Assembly (NCBI GenBank): GCA_030998225.1
Contig: JAPYXD010000484.1
Coordinates: forward strand, 6,014,001-6,078,000
Length of the DNA: 64,000 bases
Direction: 5' to 3'
DNA from: Diplolepis rosae
Lineage: Eukaryota > Arthropoda > Insecta > Hymenoptera > Diplolepididae
In this document: one piece after another, positions 46,881 to 59,251 of the stretch
Numbering within the stretch: position 1 is the stretch's first letter
How the letters are laid out: each line of letters starts with the position of its first letter
Notes under the pieces: generated by a model
Told to the model about the DNA's origin: nothing
Database searches by the model: none
Seen by the model: only the letters and a program-made list of their open reading frames with translations
Position numbers and translations under genes: made by a program

Positions 46881-47901
46881 TAGGCATTAATGAAACTGAC
46901 TCCAAAAAATTAGATTTTTCTTATCTTAGACGTGCGCGCGCATACACGAATCATGAACGTGGCAAAATGATCTTGGTTAAGCATATTGTTCAATTCTTTT
47001 TGAATTGCAATGTAAATGTTGGGAACATTACGTAAATAATTTTTCGATTATTCCTCTTCCAATGTCTTTTCCATTATAGCTGCTTTTCTTCAGAATTTCG
47101 TTAAGGATATAAATTTACTTAAAATTTCTCGAATGTAATTACTGACGGCAGTAGTTATATTGCCAGGTGTTTGAAGAGACTCAAGTGATCAAGAAAATAT
47201 TTTACTCTACCACAAGATTTATTAACAATGATGAGAATTTTTGACTAAAGTCTCATGACATGATAAAAGACATATGCTAACCGGTATTTCTATAGACTCA
47301 AATTGGTTTCAAGCAGTTTTCAATGATTGGGAAAGACCAATTTCTTCTTTATCGGCATTGAAACTTTTATAATAAATCAGAACCAAGAAGAGTATACAGA
47401 GTTACGTTTATTTACGCTTAAAAATTTTAATGGAATTAAATATATATTTTCACTTTACTATTCGTTCTTAGTGAAATTGAAAATTTAATAATTACTTTTT
47501 GACTATTGCACAGATACCAGTAAGAGGATTCAAAATAAAAAGCCACCAAAAGTTGTTGCTATAGAGGATAATGGTGAGAATATTTGTACTGGTGTCATGC
47601 TCTTTGACGGAACCATTTTAACTATGTCTAACTGCTTCGAGAGCTATGAACCACAGAAACACAACTTGACTATTAAATTTCCAAATGATAAAAAATCATA
47701 TAAAGCCAGTTTCAAATATAGCTCTGAGGAGAAGACACAAAAATACAAATTAACTCCATATTTCGAAATACTAGCTGTGAGTCTTTACATGTAAATCTAA
47801 CTCATATAGAAAAACCATTAAAAAAACTACGTTCTTGAAGTTATAAGTTTTATACGACGAAAATTCGATTTGATTTGAAATGAGTTATTTTCTCAAAATT
47901 A

Positions 47902-49169
47902 CCCAGATAACGATCGTGTGAGGCACGTTACCCGCACAGCATGCGAGGAACACAGTGCGTGCACAGTGCGGTACATATGCGTCGCATTTTGTGGAAGGCA
48001 CGTACGTGGGAGGCATATTTCTCGCACTTTGTAATAGGAATTTGTTTATATATATACATATATATTAAATATTATTGATATAAGACCTTTTTGTGATAAT
48101 AAAAATCTTAATTTGTGTTAATAATTTAAATAATATTGTATTTATTTTCTTTTATTCATTTAATATTAATAATAATTAAATAATTAATGTTAATAATTTC
48201 CTGCAGAAAAAAGGAAATATGAAAAATTCCTGGAATATAAATTTAAATTCTATAAGTACATTTTTAGTTTACCAATATCGACAGACTTATTTAAATATCG
48301 AATGTTCACAAGTTAGACATTTTATAATTAACGTTTAAGTTACTTTTACTATTTTTAAAATGTTTTTCAATTTATTTCATCTCATTATAATATTCCCGCG
48401 TGATCACATGGTTGGAATAAACTCCAACATAGCGTTTCTTTCTGTTGGTTAGGCTAGGTCGTTCATAATCAGTTTTTTTCACGTCATTTTCATAATCATA
48501 GTTTTAGTGCATTTAGTGGATTCAGTGTGCGTAAGGTAATTAATATTTATTCTTAAAGTTTGTTAGTCTGACACGTGGTTTTTCTTATTTTAAAAGTACA
48601 AGCCACAATGTAAAGTTGACCACGCGTTGACCGGCATCACTAAATAACTCTAATAATATAAGAAAATGTACTATTTGTTCAGTACTAAAAATATTTTGCT
48701 GTTCATTGTGATTCAACTATAAGTTTAATGCTAATTATATTTCAAATTTATGACTGTACTAATATAGAAAACTACTTATTTATCGGCACTAAAAAAATGT
48801 TCGCGTTCGTCGTTATTTAAGTATATTGAACACTTTATACATTGTTTATTGGGATTTATTGAATATTTAACAAATATTTATCCATTACCCGTATGTATAA
48901 TATCGGTTTTCAACTTTAAATATAATGTTTTCAAGTACATTATGTATTTTTATTTCTTATTATAATTAATATTTTGGAAATAATTTTAAATTATACAAGA
49001 CGCATAAAGCTCGCTTTCCACCGTCACGAATGCGAACTTCACTACGTGCTGGCGATATGCGTCGCATATGACGACGCATCTGCGTGGCGTGGTGAATGCA
49101 CGCGTGATGCATAATCCGCACCCGTGCGAGCGGTAACGCTCGCACTGTACGCGCACTTTGTTATCTGGG
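47902..49169. mobile_element. TA-flanked TIR element in gene B intron 2
   Basis: CCCAGATAAC at 47902 and GTTATCTGGG ending at 49169 are inverted ends, with TA outside both. Both subterminal regions are rich in GTGCGAG/CGCATATG-type motifs, and the centre is AT-rich. It has no coding capacity. Confidence 0.65.
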
Positions 49170-49694
49170 TAAGATTGTTTGAATAACCGAATTTTGTATT
49201 GCTATGAAAGATACTTTTTATCCCCATTTTCATATTGTAGGTAAAACAAAATTTTTATACGAATTCAATTCAATAAAATACATCCTCGTTCATTAAAATT
49301 TCAAGAAAATAAGAAAAAAAATGACGAATATCCATTTGTGACCAAGTTCAAATGCTTTTCAAACGCACTGAATTATTAAAATATTTCTTTTTCAGCTTGA
49401 TGAAAACGACAATCCTCCAAAAAGTGAATGGACCTTTCAAGTATTAAAGTCTGATAGAAGTGGTGGTAAAGGACAAATGATAGTTATTCGTAAAAATAAA
49501 GACAAATATGAGACAAAAGTGATAGATCTTACAATCTTTTCGATGGTATACTTGCAGGAACGATTATCACTCCAGGTTACCCTGGGCGCCCCATTCTTTT
49601 CGAAAATTTTTTCTCAGACGCAGGATCGTTAGAAAATCTTTTAAAAGTTTCAAGTGGAAGTAAAAAACATGAAACAAAGGGAAAAACTCCACAT

Positions 49695-50290
49695 TAAGTA
49701 TTTCATATTGTCGATTATGAACATATTTTTTGTTTTTAAAAAGTGTTATAATAATGATACTTTTACGAAGAATATGATTTTAAATAAATGAATGGTCATC
49801 AACTTTAGCATTTTATTCCTAGTTTTTTAAAAAAAATATCAATATTCATTACCATGTTAATTATTTTGATATGGGAGTTCAACTATTAAAGAGTTTAAGG
49901 AGATAAGTTTACTTTTATTTCAAGATAAAATTACTTAAAAAGGTAAAAAAGCTGCCATTGTTATTCAACTTCTAAAACTGGATTTACTGATAGTCTGCAG
50001 AAATAAAATCAATTATCCAGTGCTTTTGCGAAAGAAGCATTCGCGAAAAAATTTTCATTCACTAAAGAAGTTTCTAAATCAATTTGGCATGGGTTTAGTT
50101 GGCATAGCGGTTGTTGTTATTGTTGCTGTTATTGCCTTTGAAGTAAATAACTATAAGTTTTACGTAGAAAATAAAAAATCTGGCCTCACAAGATGGACAC
50201 TATCTTTTCTGATACAGATTTCATCTCACATACTGGGTACTGAGAGTGCATCAACTCACAAATCTTTTATTGATACTTCTCTTAATCTAC
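49695..50290. other. Noncoding with one open frame
   Basis: A frame at 50020-50331 encodes a hydrophobic stretch (GLVGIAVVVIVAVIAF) that would span a membrane. No start context, splice site or family supports it as a gene. Confidence 0.3.
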
Positions 50291-50960
50291 GGGGTGGGCC
50301 ATGTAACACTTGGAATTTGAATCGGCTATAAAAAAAACTTATGGATATTTTCACAAAAGTATCGTTTTATGAGGAAGAATGGACCTTTCCTATTTAAGAA
50401 TGAAACACAACATCATTTAAATGACTGCCACGGCTAGCTTTACAGTAACCTATTCGATCAACTCAATTTGTCAATACATTTTCGATTGTTTCGGCAAAAG
50501 GTCAATAAGGTCAATAAGCAAAATTGTTACATTTAGGGCTCAGAAAATCGAAATGTCATCATTGAGAAGCCGTTGCACCCACAACAAGTGACTTTTTGGT
50601 GCGGATTTTGGTACGGTGGTATCATTGGGCCATTTTTCTTCAAAAATGAATTTTTGTTTCCAAAAATTGAAGAGGATGACATGGACGACATTTGGTTTCA
50701 ACAGGACGGGCCACTTGGCACACATCCAAACGTAACAATCAATCTTTTGCGCACCGTTTTCGAAAATTGAATAATCAGCCAAGATTCTGATGTCAATTGG
50801 CCGCCTCGGAGCTGTGATTTGACCCCATTGGACTATTTTTTGCGGGGAGCCGCTAAGATTAAATTTTAAATTTATGGGATTGAATTCTTTAATCAATTCT
50901 CAAAACCAAAGGTGACGTAAATTCTGAGGGAAACCCTCCATAGGTTGGTTTTTGTGCAAG
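50291..50960 (+). pseudogene. Tc3/mariner-type DDE transposase relic
   Basis: A GGGGTGGGCC terminus at 50291 is followed by decayed sequence. From about 50537 it encodes NRNVIIEKPLHPQQ-like and VTFWCGFWYGGIIGPFFF sequence, then DDIWFQQDGP with the second catalytic Asp, and SQDSDVNWPPRSCDLTPLDY with the third. The frame changes and a part between GIIGPFFF and EEDDMDD is missing. The N-terminal domain is absent. This DDE/DDD type is common in insect genomes; the copy is dead. Confidence 0.75.
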
Positions 50961-51095
50961 GGAAATAGCTTGATTTCTTGAGTGCGGTGTTGCCACATTT
51001 TGATGTTACACGTTCAGCCAAGTATACATACATTTGGCGACACTGCAGATGTTCTAACACGCAGGGGAAATCCTTTAGGGCTTGGTATCCGGGTA

Positions 51096-51843
51096 ATAAT
51101 TTTTAAGGTGGGTATCGAAGGGTTAAAACAACTTGGTTACGTTAATAAGCTCGATATTTGGATTCCTCAGAAATTGAACGAAATTCAACTCACCAAACGA
51201 ATTTCCATTTGCGAATCACTGCTGAAACGTAACGAAACCGATCCATTTTTAAAGCGAATCATAACGGACGATGAAAAATAGGTTGTTTACGATAATGTCG
51301 TGCGAAGAAGATGATGGAGCAAGTGAGATGAGCCTGCACAAACGACATCAAAACCCGATATTCATCAAAAGAAGGTTATGCTGAGTGTTTGGTGGGATTT
51401 CAAAGGTATTGTTTATTTTGAGCTGCTCCCAAGGTACCAAACTATCAATTCGAATGTCTATTGTCACCAGCTAATAAAATTGGACAAAGAAATAAAGGAA
51501 CAGCGGCCAGAACTGGCAACTCGTAAAGACGTCATCTTCCATCAAGATAACGCCAGACCACATAAATCTTTGGTCACTCGCAAAAAATTATTGGAGTTAG
51601 GCTGGGAAGTGATTCTTCATCCACCGTATAGTCCTGACCTTGCACCATCCGATTATTATTTATTCCGTTCATTTTAAAACCATTTGAATGAAAAAAAATT
51701 CGATCCAAATAAGGCTGTCAAAAATGAGTTGATTCAGTTTTTCGCCTCTAGGAACCAAACTTTCTACGAAAGCGGAATTATGAAGCTCACTGTAAGATGG
51801 TAAAAGATCATCGAACAAAATGGTCAATACATAATTGATTAAT
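51096..51843 (+). pseudogene. Mariner transposase, C-terminal two-thirds
   Basis: One frame holds GYVNKLDIWIPQKLNE, ITDDEK (first catalytic Asp), HQDNARPH (second) and SPDLAPSDYYLF (third). There are 34 residues between the last two, the D34D hallmark of mariner. In-frame stops stand at 51279 (in place of the Trp after DDEK), near 51315, at 51675 and near 51801. The N-terminal DNA-binding domain is missing. The catalytic triad survives, but the gene cannot be translated whole. Confidence 0.85.
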
Positions 51844-52304
51844 GTTTGTTATTTGTATTAATGAACTTGCTTTGAAAATCAACACTTTTAAAGACATTAG
51901 CAGCGATTAAATATTAATCAATATAATTTCTCATTATTTACTGTTTCGAAATAAATTCCTATTTTTAAAAACGCGCATCATTAAACGTTAGGTCGGCACA
52001 GCTACCAAAAGCGAGCGTTCTCGAATTTCTTCAAAAATTTCTTTGAAATTTTTTGTTTTTCTTAAAAAACAATATATACAAAGCGTTTAAATGTTGATAA
52101 AAAAAATTTATCATGTATTTATAAGAATTTTACTATTAAAAAAAAATTTCAGGATCTAGTAGAAATTTTTTTTTTGTGGAAAATAGGGACTAATCTAGGG
52201 GGAAAGCGACTCAGACATCTGGCAACACTGTTTGTTGCCAACCCAATAGTGTGTGAACCTCGAGCGCGAACGCCCATTTTCGCTCTGAGTGCACAATAGT
52301 ATAT

Positions 52305-52510
52305 TGTGTAACAAGGGAAAAAAAAATTTATTTTGCGATTGTGAAGTTTGATGCCCGAGCAAAGCGAGGGTAACAACTATACGAGTAAAATAAATGTTTT
52401 TCCCGTGTTGCACACGATTTTTTTTCTACTAGCGGGTCAGAAAATGGATTTGTTTGCCCCACACGGGGCAATAAAATCCACTTTATGACGCGCTAATAGA
52501 AAATTTACTA
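52305..52510 (+). mobile_element. MITE copy related to 2720-2935
   Basis: Inverted-orientation copy of the MITE at 2720-2935, with GATGCCCGAGCAAAGCGAGG and CTACTAGCGGGTCAGAAA. The outer sequences TATTGTGTAACAAGGG and the CGCGCTAATAGAAAA end mark its limits. Confidence 0.65.
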
Positions 52511-53967
52511 TTGTCACCTAACGTAATGGAATGTTATTCTTCCTATAAAGATCGCCTTATAATGTTATACTTATTGTGATTTTCCTATAATCGCGGAAAA
52601 TTACAGAGAAACCATTATTGGCCTATAATTAATTCCTGATAAAAAATTTGTATAAGGACAGCTTCATATTTATCGCTGTTCGCATTAAAAATAGTTAAAT
52701 GTATAGCATTTCTACGTAACGAAGATTATTGCTTTTTTTCTCTAGTTTATTATTCACGCGTAATTTTTTACGAGAAAACAATTTACGAAGCTAAGACAGA
52801 TAGTATTTTAAAAAGTGCATAGGTTACTTATATCAATTGGAACAATCTATATTTCATGTATTATTTTCCTGTAAAAGATGCTGCATTCGAGTAATAATTA
52901 CTTTCCACTAAAAATGATGATAAAATCCATGTATATTTCATCCTGACCTCAACTGACCCAGAAACGCGACTCGATTCAGCAAATAGATGGTGTATTTTTT
53001 TTTATATAAATATATCGAAGGGATGAGATTAAGTAGAGGTTTTGCAGTTGCATATCGATCGCAAGAGTGTAACACATGCTACGTTCATATGCTTCATATA
53101 CGCACACACGCACAATTATTGAAAGGAATATTTCCATAACAGACGTTAAATTTCCCTAACAAGTCAGAATTTAAGAGAGTACTAAGATTTATGCGTTTAT
53201 TAGGTCCCAAAAATTTTGAGAAAATTCTCCGAAAAATGTTTACACAATGTATATATACTGTAAAACTCCAAAAATATTTCTTACAATAACTTTACACTGT
53301 AAAAATTCTTTGAGAATTTAGCGAGAATCCGAATGCGTTGAATAAAATCATCAACAAACAATATTTCTTAATTATTTTTAAGGTTATAGGTATGGTTCTC
53401 TTAGTTATCAAAATACAAATTCAATTTGATGAGAAAAAATAAAGTTTCACCGAAAAGATCTAAGAAAAATAATCCGGTATAATGATATTTATGATAACTT
53501 TCGTCGATTAAGTTAAAAAATTGTCACTTTTTTCATCATCATAAACTTTTTTTGACTGACTATAGTTTTGACAAAATACGACGAGACAGCAAAATTGGAA
53601 CGCATTGCATTGACCCCGAACAAAATCGTTTATCATTTAGAAAGAATTGTCAAACTATATTTATAATAGAATTATTTACCTGATAATGCTTGGCACGGTG
53701 AAATATAGTCCAGGAATCGAGAACGAGAATTGGCAGGATTCAACTTAGGCTGCATATCTTTCAATGAAAGTTATACTTGATTTGTCTAGCGCAACAGCGA
53801 ACGCTGCGGTTGTAGTAACCAAAGGAGCTTGGCAGTACACATAAAGAAAATGTACGTCTACTAACCGTTGGGGTACGTATAAAGCTCATTCTAATCATCA
53901 ACTTTGGTCACAACAACCGAATACACAAAAAAGTCCAAATTACTGTCATAATAACTATAAAAGTAGT
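52511..53967. other. Noncoding, AT-rich
   Basis: About 1.45 kb with no recognised exon or transposon end. Confidence 0.4.
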
Positions 53968-54502
53968 AGCTAGGATTTTGAGATATCCTAACCTTCAAGT
54001 GTCAAAAAGACGGTTTTTGGCAGAGTTGGGTAAGTAAAATACTCTAGGTAATTTACGTAGTTTTTTACCGTAAATGACTAGGTATTTTACCCCACTAGTT
54101 CTCTACATGAAGTAAATTACGTGGTTCTAAAATAGTGGATGATCCTGCATTTTCCAAAAAAATTAGATAATTTTCAATGTTAAGAACAGTGTAAGATGCG
54201 AATCAGCAAGTATGGTTTACTTTCAATAAAGAATATTTTTTAAAAAAGAAAAGAATAAGAAACCACAAATTGATACCAAATATTCTTAAATAATTTGAAG
54301 GTCTTACTTGAGAATTTCCATTTTTTAGTTCAGATGTAGAAACATCATTGTCCGCAATTATGATGTCCTTACTAATTGGTATATTATTAAATAAAATGTT
54401 TAAAATGATTCACATAAATTTATTTATGTGAAATAAATGTTTTTTATGTGAAATTTATATTTATTTATGTGAAAATAAAAAAATTAATTTTATTTATCAA
54501 TA

Positions 54503-54652
54503 TCCCTATTGAAAAAATCCTCGAGAAAATCCTCGTGTTCTTTTCGGACGAGGAAAACACGAAGAAATCCGCGAGGATTTTCAAATTCCTCGCGGATTTC
54601 CTCATTTTTTCCTCGTCCGAAAATAAGACGAGGATTTTTTCAATAGAGTATA
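54503..54652. repeat. Perfect-type hairpin inside hAT element
   Basis: CTATTGAAAAAATCCTCG and its complement flank further inverted blocks (TTCGGACGAGGAAAA, ATCCGCGAGGA). Frames open on both strands here are palindrome by-products. Confidence 0.75.
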
Positions 54653-54869
54653 CATCATTAAACACAAAACTTCGCCAAAATATGAATAAAAAAACATATG
54701 AACAGCTTTCAGTTTCATATATTAAACAACATTTTATAATAATAATAAAGTATGATCGTGAAAAATATTTTTTAACCACAGATAAAACGGACATACACTA
54801 AATGCAAAGAAAATCTCGAAAATTCATAAAAATTTACGAATTTGAGGTTAGAATATTAACCGGTATACT

Positions 54870-55133
54870 CTAGAAAATTGTTTCAATACATAATCGCACA
54901 AATATTTGAATAAACAAAAATAACAATATTCTACAATTACTTACCTGTACAACTACATACCTGTGTCCCAAAAGGCGATTATATCCAACATCTTTTAACA
55001 CTTTACTACAAAATAAACATTTTGCAACATTTTTATTTTGCTCTTGCAGGCGCAGAAAGTTCAATTTATTCCATGGAATATATGGAAGCCCGAAGTGGGA
55101 TTTTATTTTCCCCCGTTTATTTTTAGTCGACAT
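54870..55133 (-). pseudogene. hAT transposase N-terminus (BED zinc finger fragment)
   Basis: 87 codons. After a basic start (MSTKNKRGKIKSHFG) comes AKCLFCSKVLKDV with Cys39 and Cys42, then RLLGHR with His57, the spacing of a BED finger that binds transposon ends. The remainder reads into unrelated sequence, and no RNase H-like catalytic domain follows. The position and strand fit the 3'-to-5' orientation of the hAT element. Confidence 0.6.
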
Positions 55134-55510
55134 TGATGATATTGTTTAATTAACAATGTTCACGTTTAAAATAAACTTTTCGGGAACAGAACTTTGAAAA
55201 AGTGAGGTTATATACAGTTCTATAAGGCCGCCATCTTGGCACGTAATTTATTAGGTATTTTACCGGTTTTCTACGTAAAATACCTCACTTAGGTAATTTA
55301 CGTGAAAAACCTCGAATGACGCGTCACTGCACAACCCTGGTTTTTGGTGATATTTGAGGCTATGTTGTAAGAATAGCGAAATTCTTTTGCTCATTCCCGT
55401 CCACACCATCATCTAATACTATTCTTCTCCTTCAAAATTCATCACGTATTAAGCTTTTTTAAGGCCATGGACTAACCTGGTCACTTGAATTTGTAGAATC
55501 AAATAGAATA

Positions 55511-56443
55511 CCATCTGATCAAATTTGACCCGGACTGGTTAAAAAAAACAACATTTTTATGTATTTTAATACAAATCTTTATCATCGCCTTTAAAATAGG
55601 CTTTTTTGAGCCAATACAAGCATGCCAACAGTTAATTCAATTTTCCATACACTCCTTATAGGCCTCGGCCGGTATGACCTTTAGTTCCTTCAGCGAATTT
55701 GTTTTTATGGCCTCAATCGACACATGACGCGTTCCCCGGAGCAGAAATTTGAGTTTGGGAAACAGGAAAAAGTCTCAGGGAACCAAATCTGGCGACTACG
55801 GTGGCTGAGCACTGACTTTTGTTTCGTGTATAGCAATCAGGCTGGAATGTAACGGCGCATTATCGTGGTGAAAAATCCATAGTTATCTGCCCACAAAACG
55901 GGCCGTTTACGACGAATTGCTTCACGCATTAGACGCCTTAAAACGACCAAGTAACATCTGTTATTGACCGTTTGACCTTCTAGGACGAATTTATGGTGAA
56001 CCACACCACGGTAATCACTTTTTCAATGTTATCGTCGTTAACAGAGGTGGATAGACGACTCGCATGAAGCAAGTTTTCTACGACCTCAAGACCCTCACTG
56101 AATGCTTTATGCCACTCAAATACTTGTGTTCTCGATAGAGTAGACTCCCCAAAACATTTCTGCAACATCTTCAATGATTCCGTAGGCGTAATTCTATTGG
56201 AAACACAAAGTTTCCAGTAAACTCGTTGTTCAATTTTTTTTTCTTTGTAAAAGTCGCCAGACAAACATTTCACGTCGTAAACCAATGGCTGCCAAAAACA
56301 TACTAATGGACGTCTCCAGCTCAAACTTCACACGACTGTCAAAGAAGGTGTTACCAACATAGAAAAAAAAAATTTTAACCGTTTCGGCTTAAGCGCGCAG
56401 TTTAACTGGACCAGTCTGGGTCAAATACAGGACTGTCTGGTCA
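55511..56443 (-). mobile_element. Degenerate mariner element
   Basis: Termini with TTTGACCCGGACTGG (left) and its near-complement (right) lie just inside TA (55509-55510, 56444-56445). The 933-bp body codes on the minus strand for a mariner-like transposase in pieces. The length is below the ~1.3 kb of complete mariners. Confidence 0.75.
55620..56324 (-). pseudogene. Mariner transposase, fragmented
   Basis: The N-terminal frame (55980-56324) has IEQRVYWKLCVSNRITPTES, MLQKCFGESTLSRTQVFEWH and VENLLHASRLSTS, the DNA-binding half. The middle with the first catalytic Asp is deleted. Downstream, in shifting frames, are REAIRRKRPVLWADN and pieces of the HHDNAPSH/SPDLAPCD regions and the WHAC-type C-terminus. 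It differs clearly from the two mariner families at 1381/5180 and 51096. Confidence 0.75.
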
Positions 56444-57390
56444 TAAATTTTCATAATTATGGAAAAAAATGTCCTTCACATTTTTTTTTTTTTTAATAAT
56501 TATATACATTTATGATCAGAGACCTATCTTAGTGCATTTCATTTACTCTCACAAAGTTTTAACTTGTTATCTCATTGTTTACAGAAATGAGGTTACACAA
56601 ATTGAAAATGCTGATAAGGTAGAAATCTAGTCATATGATTCGGTGGGTCCATGGCCTGAAACAAACTTTTCTAACGCTTCTTGATAATCTCGCAAAGCCG
56701 CTTGAAAATGGTTACCTAGGTGAAAATATTCACATGGAAGTTATGTGGAAATTCACGTGGAATTCGGGGATATATCCACGCGGATTTCCGCGTGGAAATT
56801 CCACTTAGGAATTTAATTTGGTCATTATGCATAATGTATACGAAGTATCACGAAGTAGTATGAGGAACTCTAACTCTGATATAACGATTGCCCCTATTTT
56901 TCCGAATACACTTCCTACAGCATTCTATATATCTTGCATTCGAAAATATTTATTTTTATGGCTGCACGTACACACTGCACTTTCTAAAAAAAACTATTAA
57001 AAAACCATAGTTGTATCGGCAAACACAACTGTAGGATGTAAGCCAACGTAAGCTAATAACGACCATTTTGAAAACCCCAACAACGTATGCTATAGGAAGT
57101 GGATTAGGAAAATTGGGGTACAATTTTCTGAAGCTGTCCATAGAATTGGAGCTCCTTATACTATAATACTTCGTGCGAAGTACTATAGATTGAAATTGCT
57201 ATATCTCGAGAAAGAAAAATTGAATACGACAGATCGCAGATGGATTTTGAAGGGAAAGAGTAGTAATGAATGATAGCGTAGGCAGGAATGAGAGAAAAAA
57301 TTCGCTATTCTTATAGCATAACCTCAAATATCACTAAAAACCGTCTTTTAGCACTTTGAGGTTAGGATATCTTGAAATCCTGACGATGGC

Positions 57391-58552
57391 AAAAATAATT
57401 CAATTTTGCGATCTGTGCTAATTAGCAAAACCACCGTCGAGTATTACAATACTTCTTGTAAAATAACAATACACCTTGAGATGTAACACATTTCTGGAAA
57501 AATTTCATTACTATTATAGAATTTCAAATTTGAAAAAACCGTGTGTGTATTGCTACATTATGATGCGGAAATTTATTTCTAATACATTTATAGTAAAGTT
57601 ACAACAGAAATTTGTAGCAATGTATGTAGCAGAATGTCGATGAATAAAGGTTTCTATTACAGATATTACTATTTTCAACAAAAAGGCATTTTTGTTTCTT
57701 AATGTATATAATCAATAGTTAATTTTCTCATAAATAAAATATCGATAAATAAAAGTATAGAATTTTCCAATCCTGAGATTGAATCTCAATTCCATTTCTA
57801 TAAAAATACTGATGTGAACAACTTTGCCTCGGTATCTGGGACAAAGTTCGCATGCAACTCGTTGTGAACAATTAAATTATCAACTAGTCGTGTGACTGAT
57901 ATAATAATTTCGTCTAAAAATATCTTTTATAATAATTGGGGACTTAAAATAAGGAAATAACGCGTTAATAACGTTGGTAAATCATATCTCATATGTTGTA
58001 GAAATATTCCCTCTTTTACCTTCGGAGGACGGGGATTTCAACCTTGAAATCGACCTCTTTTTTTACGAAAAAAAATGGTAGATAAAAATGTTTGGATCTT
58101 TGTTAACCTTCAGAGGACGGGAGTTCCTCGCTTGAAATCGATCTCTTCATTCATTCATAAATTATATGTATATTTCGCGTGGAGTCACCAAATTTGTGGG
58201 TGATCAGCATGCTGGTCAGATTCGTACCCAGAAGATTAAACGATACACGAAGAAAAATGGTTGTAGTAATTTCACTCAACTTCCGATCAAATTTGGACAC
58301 ATAGACAAGTTAGAAGATATTTATTATCACTGTAATTATTTGTGATATATTAAATGTTCAAGAATGAATCAAAGTTGAGTTAAACTCAGAAGTGTAGGGT
58401 GAAGTATGAAAGCTTGCATTAAAAGTTTCTAAATATATATATTATTACTCGTAGTATAATTATAAAAAAAACCAATCTTTTATTCAATCACAAAAATAGA
58501 AATCGAGAGTTGAGTAAACCGTGAGTCGCAAGACTCGTTCCACCAGCTATAT
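57391..58552. other. Noncoding, AT-rich
   Basis: No exon or transposon terminus is recognised. CCTTCGGAGGACGGG and CCTTCAGAGGACGGG near 58019 and 58109 show a small internal duplication. Confidence 0.4.
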
Positions 58553-58688
58553 CTACTTGTATTCACGCAGGATGAATGAAATCAACCTGCGCCTTAGGCA
58601 CACATACAAAATTTTTAATTTGAAAAGCGTGTTGAATTTCAGCATATTAATGTTCCAAATTATCATATTTAATAATCGAAACCAATCA

Positions 58689-59033
58689 CCGTTTTCGGAG
58701 GTAAAGGTATCCCTGACGAGGAAGCCCTTCAGAGGCACTCGGAAGGCCTTCGTCAGACTTAAGGAAGCGCGTGCCCTGACTTTACTCAAGGCGACCCACA
58801 TGAAGATCGGGTCGATCTCCTGTAGAGTCCGCAAGAGAACGGAGATTAGTAGGTGTTACCGCTGCCTGGGTTTTGGACACATGGCGGCGGATTGCCGGGG
58901 GCCGGATCGCAGCAGATCTTGCTGGAGGTGCTACCTTTGCACCGCACGAGACGAGAAGCCCCGGGATGACCATATTCCGGGGACTATGCGTTGCGCGGCG
59001 TTCCGAGAGGCAGCCCCAAACAGGAACCCTTGA
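58689..59033 (+). pseudogene. LINE ORF1 (gag-like) CCHC fragment
   Basis: The frame carries LTRKPFRGTRKAFVRLKEA and a perfect CCHC knuckle, CYRCLGFGHMAADC (C-x2-C-x4-H-x4-C). CWRC then runs directly into YLC, so most of the second knuckle has been lost by an in-frame deletion. It would be a nucleic-acid-binding protein of an R1-clade LINE. The open frame that begins at 58521 contains 56 residues of host sequence and is not a natural N-terminus. Confidence 0.75.
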
Positions 59034-59251
59034 AAAGACCGCGAAGAGAGAGTCCAAGCAGGCAACAACGTAGAGCGCCGATGTTCGGCGGATTGCGCCC
59101 GTAGACAATGGCCCTGAAGTAAAGCTAACGCGGTTCCGGGGTCATTGTCTGGCGAGGAAGCAAGGGATTTTTGATTTTAGTGGGTATTGCTTTGGCCAAG
59201 TCCCACACAGCGTGCGTAAATGCATTCTCTTTGCTCCTCTGAAAATAAAAA
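58689..59251 (+). mobile_element. R1-like LINE, internally deleted
   Basis: A 15-bp target duplication AATCGAAACCAATCA (58674-58688 and 59252-59266) encloses a fragment ending in an A-rich tail (GAAAATAAAAAA). It begins within ORF1 and passes straight to 3' UTR-like sequence; the ORF2 region (endonuclease/reverse transcriptase) is missing. GC content is well above the surroundings. Confidence 0.8.

Larger units (their letters stand above)
45875..49694 (+). pseudogene. Secreted trypsin-fold homolog (gene B), 3' end damaged
   Basis: Exon 1 (45875-45932) encodes a clear signal peptide (MRNIFVAFVCAFIVTAAAL) and ends at GTAAAT. Exon 2 (47514-47776, 263 nt, the same length and phase as in gene A) begins after TTGCACAG and contains CTGVMLFDGTILTMSNCF, with Asn in place of catalytic His57. 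Exon 3 (from 49396, acceptor TTTTTCAG) starts like gene A's exon 3 (LDENDNPPKSEWTFQ), but the segment up to the GDSGGP-like region is deleted. The rest (DGILAGTIITPGYP... to TAA at 49692-49694) is one base out of frame; as read, translation stops at 49632. It is probably a pseudogene or a diverged short paralog. Confidence 0.7.
54021..55339 (-). mobile_element. hAT deletion derivative with 8-bp target duplication
   Basis: The ends CAGAGTTGGGTAAGT and CAACCCTG fit the hAT terminus (CAGNGTTG). GTTTTTGG is duplicated exactly at 54013-54020 and 55340-55347. The 57.3-kb inverted host copy shows the unoccupied site. Subterminal GTAATTTACG/AGGTATTTTAC motifs occur at both ends. A BED-finger fragment (54870-55133, minus) is all that is left of the transposase. 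Confidence 0.85.
53968..57390. repeat. Inverted host repeat pair around hAT and mariner insertions
   Basis: The left arm (53968-54020 continued at 55340-55470; GAGATATCCTAACCT, AATAGCGAAATTCTT) is inverted at about 57225-57390 (AATTCGCTATTCTT, AGGTTAGGATATC). A hAT derivative interrupts the left arm, and a mariner lies in the interior. Confidence 0.65.

Noticed and set aside
50020..50331. 103-codon frame with a possible membrane helix
   Set aside because: Starts without ATG context, runs into the Tc3-like terminus at 50291, and has no homology I recognise.
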